Assembly: GCA_025462805.1 (NCBI GenBank)
Contig: JAOAPJ010000206.1
Location: forward strand, 1 to 6,076
Direction of reading: 5' to 3'
DNA length: 6,076 nucleotides
Source of the DNA: Acidobacteriaceae bacterium
Lineage (GTDB): Bacteria; Acidobacteriota; Terriglobia; Terriglobales; Acidobacteriaceae
Every line of letters starts with the position of its first letter. Within the stretch, counting starts at the first letter, position 1. The notes under the pieces are model-generated. The model did no database searches. It worked only from the letters and a program-made list of their open reading frames with translations, and was not told where the DNA came from. Positions 1-6,076 of the stretch are shown piece after piece. A program made the translations under genes and the position numbers.

Positions 1-765
1 GACAAGTCCCTCTACCAGCTCGGCGTCATCTCCGGCCTGGTCTACAAAGCCTCGCAGAGCAAAGCCGACGGATTAACTACCCAGAACCAAATGCAGCAGA
101 ATGTCGTATCCATCAACGAGCAGGCCCTCACGACCCAGCTCTCTGTCCAGCAGGCAAAGGTGGATCAAGCGCACGCCATGGCCCAATTGAAGCAGCAGCA
201 GCTTGCATCTTTGCGCGTGCGCGCGGGCATCGATGGTGTGCTGACGGATCTGCCGCTGGCCGTGGGGCAGCATGTCACCCCCGGAACCATGCTGGCGAAG
301 GTCGTGGAGCCGAATCAACTGAAGGCTGCGCTGAACATCCCTGAGACCCAGGCGCGCGATATCCAGATCGGACAGCCCGCCTCCGTCGACACGCATAACG
401 GCGTGATCGACGGCACGGTGAAGCGTATCGATCCCGGCGTGCACAACGGAACGGTCACCGTCGACGTGTCGTTGAATTCTCACGTCGAAGGCGAGCGGCC
501 GGACCTGAGCGTGGACGGCACGATCGACCTGGAGCGTCTGGCAAACGTGCTCTATGTCGGGCGGCCGGCCTTTGGCAACGAAGATTCGACTATTAGCCTG
601 TTCAAGCTGAGCCAGGATGGCAAGACGGCGATCCGCGTCCCGGTCAAAGTGGGACGCGCGTCGGTGAACGCGATCCAGGTGCTCGGCGGGCTCAATGAAG
701 GCGATACCGTCATCCTGTCCGATATGTCCCGCTGGGAGAATACGGACCGCATCCGGCTGGAGTAA
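1..765 (+). CDS. HlyD/MacA-family periplasmic adaptor (membrane fusion protein), 5'-truncated by window edge
   Basis: This is the C-terminal 254 residues of an efflux adaptor that bridges an inner-membrane ABC transporter and an outer-membrane channel. The frame is open from base 1. The first ATG, at 91, has no ribosome-binding site and lies inside the coiled coil, so it is not the start. Numbering from base 1, residues 1-69 are the tip and descending helix of the alpha-hairpin, rich in Gln, Ala and Lys. Residues 71-102 are the second half of the lipoyl domain, with the typical run VRAGIDGVLTDLPLAVGQ followed by VTPGTMLAKV. Residues 103-185 look like the beta-barrel and about 186-254 the membrane-proximal domain, which includes GGLNEGDTVILSD near the end. 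Leu4 and Ser11 fit the L-x6-S part of the hairpin-tip motif of TolC-docking adaptors. It ends with TAA, 38 bases before the ATPase gene, consistent with one operon. The family call is firm; the substrate is unknown. Confidence 0.9.
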   Translation, partial: DKSLYQLGVISGLVYKASQSKADGLTTQNQMQQNVVSINEQALTTQLSVQQAKVDQAHAMAQLKQQQLASLRVRAGIDGVLTDLPLAVGQHVTPGTMLAKVVEPNQLKAALNIPETQARDIQIGQPASVDTHNGVIDGTVKRIDPGVHNGTVTVDVSLNSHVEGERPDLSVDGTIDLERLANVLYVGRPAFGNEDSTISLFKLSQDGKTAIRVPVKVGRASVNAIQVLGGLNEGDTVILSDMSRWENTDRIRLE

Positions 766-803
766 GCAACGATCTCTGCGAAGGGAAGGAATACGAGGCC
801 ACT

Positions 804-1529
804 ATGGAAGAAACAGCACAGCCACTGATACAGATCGAGGCGCTGACCAAGGTCTTCTACACCGACGAGATCGAGACGCACGCGCTCTCCGGCGTGCACC
901 TCGCGATCAAGCGCGGCGACTACGTCGCCATGTCCGGCCCCTCCGGCTGCGGCAAGTCGACACTGCTCTCGATCATCGGTCTGCTCGACACGCCGACCGC
1001 CGGGCGCTACCACCTCAACGCCAAGCCGGTCGAGAACCTGAGCTTCGCTGAGCGGTCACGCATCCGCAACCAGGAGATCGGCTTCATCTTTCAGAGCTTC
1101 AACCTGATCGGTGATCTGACGGTGGCGGAGAATGTGGAGCTGCCGCTGACCTATCGCTCCGGCATGCCGGCAGCCGATCGCAAGCGGCGCGTGCAGGAGT
1201 CGCTCGAGCGGGTCGGCATGGCGCACCGCATGCGGCACTATCCGTCGCAGCTCTCGGGCGGTCAGCAGCAGCGTGTCGCCGTAGCCCGCGCGCTGGCTGG
1301 TTCGCCGTCCATCCTGCTGGCCGACGAGCCCACCGGAAACCTGGATTCAAAGAACGGCGAAGCGGTCATGGAGCTGCTTGCCGAGCTGCACAAGGAAGGC
1401 GCCACCATCTGCATGGTGACGCACGACCCGCGCTTTGCCCGGCACGCCGCGCGCAACGTGCACCTGTTCGACGGCAAGGTGATCGCCGAGGGCGAGCTGT
1501 CGCCCGAGCAGTTGCTCCAAGTGCAATAG
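804..1529 (+). CDS. ABC transporter ATP-binding protein, MacB/LolD type
   Basis: This 241-residue cytoplasmic ATPase powers the export system by binding and hydrolysing ATP as a dimer under the permease. All motifs are intact: Walker A GPSGCGKST at 45-53, Q-loop Gln97 in FIFQSFNL, signature LSGGQQQRVAVARAL at 150-164, Walker B ILLADE at 170-175 with catalytic Glu175, D-loop NLD at 179-181, and switch His207 in MVTHD. The length is usual for a stand-alone MacB/LolD-type domain. The IGLLDTPTAG segment after Walker A and the FQSFNLIGDLTVAENVELPL segment are typical of this lipoprotein/macrolide-exporter subfamily. The ATG at 804 follows purine-rich stretches (AAGGGAAGGA at 781-790 and GAGG at 795-798). 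The gene lies between the adaptor and two MacB/FtsX-like permeases, so those are its likely partners. In Escherichia coli MacB the ATPase is fused to the permease; here it is separate. It ends with TAG. The substrate cannot be inferred. Confidence 0.96.
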   Translation: MEETAQPLIQIEALTKVFYTDEIETHALSGVHLAIKRGDYVAMSGPSGCGKSTLLSIIGLLDTPTAGRYHLNAKPVENLSFAERSRIRNQEIGFIFQSFNLIGDLTVAENVELPLTYRSGMPAADRKRRVQESLERVGMAHRMRHYPSQLSGGQQQRVAVARALAGSPSILLADEPTGNLDSKNGEAVMELLAELHKEGATICMVTHDPRFARHAARNVHLFDGKVIAEGELSPEQLLQVQ

Positions 1530-1610
1530 GGAGAAAGCAGACAGGCAGAAGCACGGGCCGAGGGTTCTCATTCTTCTCGAGCAGACGGGAGACGTGTGCC
1601 TTCACCAGGC

Positions 1611-1620
1611 AGGAAAGGGG
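1611..1620 (+). promoter_or_regulatory. Ribosome-binding site of the first permease
   Basis: The purine run AGGAAAGGGG ends seven bases before the ATG at 1628. It supports that start for the first permease. The encoded METLFKDVQYAIRQLRR then matches the usual N-terminus of this permease family. Confidence 0.6.
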
Positions 1621-1627
1621 CAGCAGC

Positions 1628-4177
1628 ATGGAAACACTTTTCAAAGACGTGCAGTACGCGATCCGGCAGTTGCGCCGCAGTCCCGGCTTCGCCTTGACTG
1701 CCATTCTGACCCTGTCGCTCGGCATCGGCGCGACCACCGCGATCTTCACCCTGATCTATCAGGTCATGCTGCGGCCGCTCCCGGTCAGCGAGCCTCAGCA
1801 GCTCTACAAATTGGGCGCGCGCTACGACTGCTGTTACAACAGCGGCAGCCTGTTTGGAGACTGGTCGCTCTTCTCCTGGGACCAGTACAAGTTGTTCAGC
1901 GATCACCTCCAGGGCTTCTCCAGCCTGGCTGCAGTAGAGGCGGGCGAACAGCCGGTGGGCATGCGTGTCCAAGGCAGCACGGAGACCGCCCAGCCGGTGC
2001 GCCTGCAGTTCGTCTCGGGCAACTACTTCGCTACTCTGGGCGTGGACGCGCTGGCCGGCCGCACCCTGCAACCCGGGGATGATCAGCGCAACGCGCCCGC
2101 CCAGGTGGTGCTGAGTTACAAACTGTGGCAACGCCGTTTCGGCGGCTCGAGCGAGGTCCTGGGCAAAGCAGTCATCCTTAATGGTCACCCCATGACGGTG
2201 GTGGGCATACTGCCGTCCAGCTTTTTCGGTACCCGCCTGGATGCAGATCCCGCAGAGCTCTGGGCTCCCCTAAGCTCCGAGCCGATGCTCAGCAACATCG
2301 ACGCCATGGACCATCCCGCCCAGTACTGGCTCTACATTGTGGGCCGCGCCCAGATAGGGTTTGTTCCCGCCAACATTACCGCCCAGGTCAGCGGACTGCT
2401 GCAGGACTGGCTGCATGCGCATCCGGAGACGCTCTCTCCCGGTCAGAGCAGCGCCATATCCCGGCAGCGTACCGAGTGGATAGCCGCCGCCAGCGGCATC
2501 AGTTCGCTGCGCAACAGCTATGCCTCGGGACTGCGGTTGCTGTTCCTGATTGCTGGATTCGTGCTGCTGATCGTCTGCGCCAACCTCACCAACCTGATGC
2601 TGGTGCGCGGTATGGCGCGACGTCAGCAGACCGCCGTGCGCATCGCGCTCGGCTCGCAGCGAAGCCGCGTCATCCGCCAGACCATCACCGAATGTGTGCT
2701 GGTCTCGCTCCTGGGCAGCGGAGTTGCCGTGCTGGTGGCCGTCTTCGCCTCGCGCGCTATGCTGGCGGTGGCCCTGACCGGGGCCGAAAGCTCGCCCTTC
2801 TCAACTTCACCGTCCCCGGCGGTGCTGGGCTTCGCCGTGAGTGTGGCGCTGCTCTCCGCCGCCCTGTTCGGGTGTATTCCGGCGTGGATCACCTCACACT
2901 TCGATCCGATCGAGGCGCTGCGCGGCGCTGGGCGCACCACAGGAGACCAGAGCTCGTGGCCGCAGAAGGCCCTGGTGGTGTTCCAGGCCGCCCTGTCCTT
3001 GGCGTTGCTCACGACGGCTGGCCTGGTGGCGCAGAGCCTGCGTGCGTTGGAACATCAGGACCTGCATCTGGCCACTTCCGGGCGGCTGGTCATCGGCATC
3101 AACCCGGTCGCGGCCGGATACGACGTGCAGAGACTCCCTCAGTTGGAACACAAACTCGATACTGAACTGCGCCAAGCACCCGGCGTCCTGGACCTGGGCT
3201 ACGCACAGTACAGCCCTTTGTCGCACGATGGCTGGCATGACCTGACCTATCTTCCCGGGACACCTCCCCCTGCTCCCGAGTTCACCGACAACTACTACCG
3301 CACCACGAAAGACCGCGTCAGCGTCGGCTACTTCGCCGCAGTGGGCACGCATGTCTTGCTGGGACGGGGATTCACTGACGGGGACACCGCGACCACGCAG
3401 CGCGTTGCCGTAGTCAACCAGGCCTTCGTCCGCCGCTTCCTCAAGGCCACGCCTCCCCTGGGAGCGCACTTCGGGATGGACCAGCCGGATCCATCCGAGT
3501 TCGAGATCGTGGGAGTCGTTGACGATACGAAGTACGAGGACCCCGAGCAGCCCCAGTTGCCAATGGCCTTCTTTCCCATAACCCAGCCGGAGAAGATCTT
3601 CGAGGAGCACCAGCGCGCCTTGCGGGAACGCGGTCTGTATCCCTATGACATCGTCATCCATTATCAGGGGAGTGAAGCAGAGATGGCTGCGGCACTGCGT
3701 CGTGCGCTCGGCACGATCGATCCCAACCTGCCCATCACCCGCATAGACACTCTCGAGACGCAGGTGAACTCGAACTTCAACCAGCCCGAGATGCTGGCGC
3801 GGCTCACCTTCGCGTTCGGCATCCTCGCCCTGCTGCTGGCCGCCATTGGCATCTACGGCGTGACCGCCTATACGGTGCAGCGGCGCACGCACGAGGTCGG
3901 GCTCCGCATGGCCCTCGGCGCCAGTCGCGGCGACGTGCTGCGCGGCGTCCTCCGGTCTGCGCTCGCGCAGGTCGGGCTGGGACTGTTGCTTGGTATTCCG
4001 CTCGCCCTCGCCTTGGGGCGGCTGATGGCGGCACATCTCTACCAGGTCAGCAGCTCCAATCCGCTGGTCCTGGCCACATCGCTACTCACCCTGCTCGCGG
4101 CCGCTGTTCTGGCTGCATTCATCCCGGCGCGGCGCGCTGCCGCGATCGAGCCGATAGAAGCTCTGCGTATCCAGTAG
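1628..4177 (+). CDS. ADOP-family duplicated ABC permease (MacB/FtsX-like), complete
   Basis: This 849-residue inner-membrane permease carries two MacB-like halves in one chain, as in acidobacterial duplicated orphan permeases. The N-terminal amphipathic segment (YAIRQLRRSPGFALTAILTL) leads into TM1 at about 19-42. A first MacB-type periplasmic domain follows (about 43-298), with SGNYFATLGVDALAGRTL from residue 130. The first FtsX block has TMs near 302-326, 354-376 and 393-416 and closes with DPIEALRGAGR (EALR from 429). The second half repeats this: a TM at about 446-468, a periplasmic domain with VGYFAAVGTHVLLGRGF near 566-582, then TMs near 727-750, 780-803 and 814-836, ending ARRAAAIEPIEALRIQ. 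That gives about eight TMs by eye. Two oddities are vicinal cysteines at 68-69 and Gln334 where the coupling loop usually has Glu; the second half keeps Glu756. The partner is probably the ATPase immediately upstream. Export is the likely role; the substrate is unknown. Confidence 0.95.
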   Translation: METLFKDVQYAIRQLRRSPGFALTAILTLSLGIGATTAIFTLIYQVMLRPLPVSEPQQLYKLGARYDCCYNSGSLFGDWSLFSWDQYKLFSDHLQGFSSLAAVEAGEQPVGMRVQGSTETAQPVRLQFVSGNYFATLGVDALAGRTLQPGDDQRNAPAQVVLSYKLWQRRFGGSSEVLGKAVILNGHPMTVVGILPSSFFGTRLDADPAELWAPLSSEPMLSNIDAMDHPAQYWLYIVGRAQIGFVPANITAQVSGLLQDWLHAHPETLSPGQSSAISRQRTEWIAAASGISSLRNSYASGLRLLFLIAGFVLLIVCANLTNLMLVRGMARRQQTAVRIALGSQRSRVIRQTITECVLVSLLGSGVAVLVAVFASRAMLAVALTGAESSPFSTSPSPAVLGFAVSVALLSAALFGCIPAWITSHFDPIEALRGAGRTTGDQSSWPQKALVVFQAALSLALLTTAGLVAQSLRALEHQDLHLATSGRLVIGINPVAAGYDVQRLPQLEHKLDTELRQAPGVLDLGYAQYSPLSHDGWHDLTYLPGTPPPAPEFTDNYYRTTKDRVSVGYFAAVGTHVLLGRGFTDGDTATTQRVAVVNQAFVRRFLKATPPLGAHFGMDQPDPSEFEIVGVVDDTKYEDPEQPQLPMAFFPITQPEKIFEEHQRALRERGLYPYDIVIHYQGSEAEMAAALRRALGTIDPNLPITRIDTLETQVNSNFNQPEMLARLTFAFGILALLLAAIGIYGVTAYTVQRRTHEVGLRMALGASRGDVLRGVLRSALAQVGLGLLLGIPLALALGRLMAAHLYQVSSSNPLVLATSLLTLLAAAVLAAFIPARRAAAIEPIEALRIQ

Positions 4178-4203
4178 CTCCGCGCAACCAGCAGTGGTTC
4201 ACC

Positions 4204-4212
4204 AGGAGGAGG
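4204..4212 (+). promoter_or_regulatory. Strong Shine-Dalgarno site of the second permease
   Basis: AGGAGGAGG lies six bases before the ATG at 4219, the best match to the anti-Shine-Dalgarno sequence among the starts in this window. It fixes the start of the second permease. It also shows that initiation signals are intact although the gene carries an in-frame stop 526 codons later. Confidence 0.75.
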
Positions 4213-4218
4213 ACATCG

Positions 4219-5799
4219 ATGCGAGGAACACAGGATCTGCGTTACGCACTTCGCCAGCTACGCCGCAACCCGGGCTTTGCCGTGACGGCGATCCTGACGC
4301 TGGCGCTCGGCATCGGCGCGACTACTGCCGTATTCAGCGTGGTCGATGCAACGCTGCTTCGCCCGCTGCCGTTTCCGGAGCCGGACCGCATCATGCTTCC
4401 CGAAACACGCTCGCAGAGCGGCTACACCCAGCCCGCTTCATATGTCGGGTATAAAGATGAACGCGCGCAGCTCCACACCTTCAGCGCCTTCGCTGCCTAC
4501 GACACCGCCGGCATCAACTTCGAGTCACCTCATGGTGCGGTGGCGCTGCACGCAGTGCGCGGCAGCGACAACTTCTTCGATGTCCTCGGCGTGAACCCGC
4601 TGCTCGGCCGCACCTTCCGTCCCGGCGAAGACCAGCCCGGACGCAACGATCTGGTCCTGCTCAGCCACGAGGTCTGGCAGCGCGAGTTCTCGGCAAACCC
4701 GGCTGTGGTTGGACAGGTGGCGCGGCTCGATGGCCGGCCGTACACCATCATCGGCGTGATGCCGGCGAACTTCCGCTTTCCGCTCGGCCAGAGAAACGCG
4801 ATCTACACCCCGCTCCACGTTTCACCCACCGAGGTCACGCGGCGCGGCTCGCACTGGCTCCCCACTATGGGCCGCCTGAACCCGGGCGTGACGCGCGAGC
4901 AGGCGCAGGCCGACTTCTCGCGTGTGCTCGCTGACCTCGGGCGTGCGTACCCGGAGACTGACGCCCGACGCACCGTCACCCTGCACACGCTCGCCGCAGG
5001 ACTGAGCGACGGGGTGCGCGCCCCGCTTGAGGTCACCTTCGGCGCCGTGCTCACCGTGCTCGCACTCTGCTGCGTCAATATCGCCGGCCTCCTCCTGGCG
5101 CGAGGTGTCAGCCGTCAACGCGAGATGGCGATGCGCGCGGCGGTCGGCGCAAGCCAGGCGACGCTAGTGCGCCAGATGCTGACCGAGAGCCTGGTGCTTG
5201 CCGTTCTCGGTGGCGTCTCGGGCGTGCTTCTCTGCCAGGCCATCCTGAAGGGCATGAGTGTGTTCCTGCTGAACGCGCTGCCGCGCGGCGGCGATGTCAG
5301 CATGGACCTCCGCGTGTTGTTCGTCGCGCTGTTGCTGTCGACGCTGGCCAGCGTCCTGGCTGCTGCGCTGCCGGCCATTCGCTTAGCCCGCACCGACCCC
5401 AGCGACGCCTTGCGTTCCGGTGGAGCAGGCACTGGCACCTCCCGCGCGCAGCATCGTCTGCGCTTCTCCTTTGTCGTCACCCAGGTTGCCCTGGCGATCA
5501 CGCTGCTCTTCACCGCAGGCCTGCTCGTGCGCGCCATTCATGAGCGCAGCCACGTGCCGCTCGGCTTCGACGCCGACCACATCCTGTCTACCGAGATCGA
5601 CCTCTCGCCTGCGCGGTACGAGAACCGCGATCCGATGGACAACCTCTATCAGCCCCTGGTGGCGCGGCTCCAGCACATGCCGGGTATCGCCGCGGCGGGG
5701 CTGATCAACATCACCCCCATCCAGAGTTGGGGCTCGAACTCGGACATCCACATCAAGGGCCAGCCGACGCCGCCCCCAAATCAGGAGGTGCTGGCCTAG
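4219..5799 (+). CDS. Second ADOP-family duplicated permease, truncated at 526 residues by an in-frame TAG
   Basis: This is the N-terminal part of a second MacB/FtsX-like permease. Its first 50 residues closely resemble the first permease (YALRQLRRNPGFAVTAILTL against YAIRQLRRSPGFALTAILTL). TM1 spans about 20-41. The first periplasmic domain is about 42-268 and includes GSDNFFDVLGVNPLLGRTF. An FtsX block follows with TMs near 271-294, 320-345 and 366-390, a coupling loop RQREMAMRAAVGAS with Glu302, and DALRSGG from 396. A fifth TM lies at about 419-439, and the second periplasmic domain then begins. Codon 527 is TAG (5797-5799), in the middle of that domain. Family members usually run to about 800 residues, and the frame downstream encodes the expected continuation. 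As read, the product lacks the rest of the second periplasmic domain and the last three TMs, so it is probably non-functional unless the stop is an error or is suppressed. It follows the first permease by 41 bases, in the same operon. Confidence 0.88.
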   Translation: MRGTQDLRYALRQLRRNPGFAVTAILTLALGIGATTAVFSVVDATLLRPLPFPEPDRIMLPETRSQSGYTQPASYVGYKDERAQLHTFSAFAAYDTAGINFESPHGAVALHAVRGSDNFFDVLGVNPLLGRTFRPGEDQPGRNDLVLLSHEVWQREFSANPAVVGQVARLDGRPYTIIGVMPANFRFPLGQRNAIYTPLHVSPTEVTRRGSHWLPTMGRLNPGVTREQAQADFSRVLADLGRAYPETDARRTVTLHTLAAGLSDGVRAPLEVTFGAVLTVLALCCVNIAGLLLARGVSRQREMAMRAAVGASQATLVRQMLTESLVLAVLGGVSGVLLCQAILKGMSVFLLNALPRGGDVSMDLRVLFVALLLSTLASVLAAALPAIRLARTDPSDALRSGGAGTGTSRAQHRLRFSFVVTQVALAITLLFTAGLLVRAIHERSHVPLGFDADHILSTEIDLSPARYENRDPMDNLYQPLVARLQHMPGIAAAGLINITPIQSWGSNSDIHIKGQPTPPPNQEVLA

Positions 5800-6076
5800 A
5801 ATCGCTTCGTCACACCTGGCTACTTCCGTACCTTCGGCATTCACGCGACCCGCGGCCGCATGCTCGATCCGGGTCTTGATGGGCCGAAGGGGCCTCTGCG
5901 CATTGTTGTGAACGAAGCCTTCGTCCGCAAGTTCTTTGCCCATGGTGGCGATCCGATCGGAGCGAGCCTCGATGACTGGCATGACGCGACGATCATCGGA
6001 GTGGTCAGCGACGTACGGCAAGACCTGGGGCAACCTCCCATGGCAGAGATGGACTTGCTCGCCTCGTCCGTTCCCC
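5800..6076 (+). pseudogene. Continuation of the second ADOP permease after the in-frame TAG; runs off the window
   Basis: The frame of the second permease stays open for 92 codons after the TAG and encodes NRFVTPGYFRTFGI, then IVVNEAFVRKFFAHGGDPIG, ATIIGVVSDVRQDLGQPPMAEMD and on to the edge. This is the second periplasmic domain of an ADOP permease. It lines up with the first permease at GYFAAVGTHVLLGRGF, VAVVNQAFVRRF and FEIVGVVDDTKYEDPEQPQLPM. By my hand count about 70 per cent of third codon positions are G or C, so coding character has not decayed. Scaling from the first permease, the whole protein would be about 816 residues and would end roughly 590 bases past the window. The first in-frame ATG after the stop, at 5860, has no ribosome-binding site and lies inside the domain, so a separate gene is unlikely. 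I read this as the 3' part of one broken gene. Confidence 0.82.

Noticed and set aside
1597..1611. A small hairpin (TGCCT, loop TCACC, AGGCA) touching the ribosome-binding site of the first permease.
   Set aside because: The stem is only five base pairs and is expected by chance in GC-rich DNA. It leaves most of the ribosome-binding site free.
2476..3165. A 229-codon plus-strand open frame in another frame within the first permease.
   Set aside because: It overlaps the TM and FtsX block of the real gene and has the Arg/Ala/Gly-rich composition of a shadow frame.
2894..4036. A 380-codon open frame on the minus strand inside the first permease.
   Set aside because: It lies antisense to a complete gene with clear family homology. 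Its translation is rich in Arg, Gln, Gly and His with no recognisable domain, as expected of a shadow frame in high-GC DNA.
4186..4199. A hairpin (AACCA, loop GCAG, TGGTT) between the two permease genes, considered as a terminator.
   Set aside because: It has a five-pair stem that is not GC-rich and no T-run follows it. The next gene starts 20 bases later, so this does not look like a terminator.
5783..5790. A perfect Shine-Dalgarno-like AGGAGGTG just before the premature stop, suggesting translational restart.
   Set aside because: No ATG, GTG or TTG lies at a usable distance downstream. The first in-frame ATG is at 5860, about 70 bases away, inside a folded domain. The motif is explained by the codons for Gln-Glu-Val.
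5797..5799. General recoding of TAG as a sense codon in this organism.
   Set aside because: The ATPase (1527-1529) and the first permease (4175-4177) both end at TAG exactly where the family's C-termini are expected, so TAG acts as a stop here.
5383..6033. A 216-codon minus-strand open frame crossing the premature TAG of the second permease.
   Set aside because: The plus-strand frame shows permease homology on both sides of the TAG. The minus-strand translation has no recognisable motif.

Overview
The window is a single plus-strand gene cluster for a MacA/MacB-type tripartite ABC export system. It is high in GC, with mostly G or C at third codon positions. The two permeases have the long, internally duplicated architecture (two MacB/FtsX-like halves in one chain) of the ADOP family (acidobacterial duplicated orphan permeases). 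Together with the adaptor-ATPase-permease-permease order, this points to a member of the Acidobacteriota. That assignment is inferred from family knowledge and has not been tested by a search.

Layout. Bases 1-765 hold the 3' part of a membrane-fusion (HlyD/MacA-type) periplasmic adaptor whose start lies upstream of the window. Bases 804-1529 hold a complete MacB/LolD-type ATPase with every catalytic motif intact. Bases 1628-4177 hold a complete 849-residue duplicated permease. Bases 4219-5799 hold the first 526 residues of a second duplicated permease, stopped by an in-frame TAG. The same frame stays open from 5800 to the window edge at 6076 and still encodes recognisable permease sequence, so the second permease is one gene broken by a single nonsense codon, or by a base error. 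Intergenic gaps are 38, 98 and 41 bases. None holds a convincing promoter or terminator, so one transcript is likely. There are no RNA genes, mobile elements, CRISPR arrays or long gene-free stretches.

How the genes work together. The ATPase dimer would sit under a permease and drive conformational changes in its periplasmic domains. The adaptor would link the permease to an outer-membrane TolC-like channel, which is not encoded here. Each ADOP chain carries the equivalent of two MacB subunits, so the two permeases could be alternative partners of the one ATPase. The substrate cannot be read from the sequence.

Assessment. This is a recognisable, fairly ordinary acidobacterial ABC export cluster and I see no undescribed system. 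The feature most worth checking is the premature TAG in the second permease.
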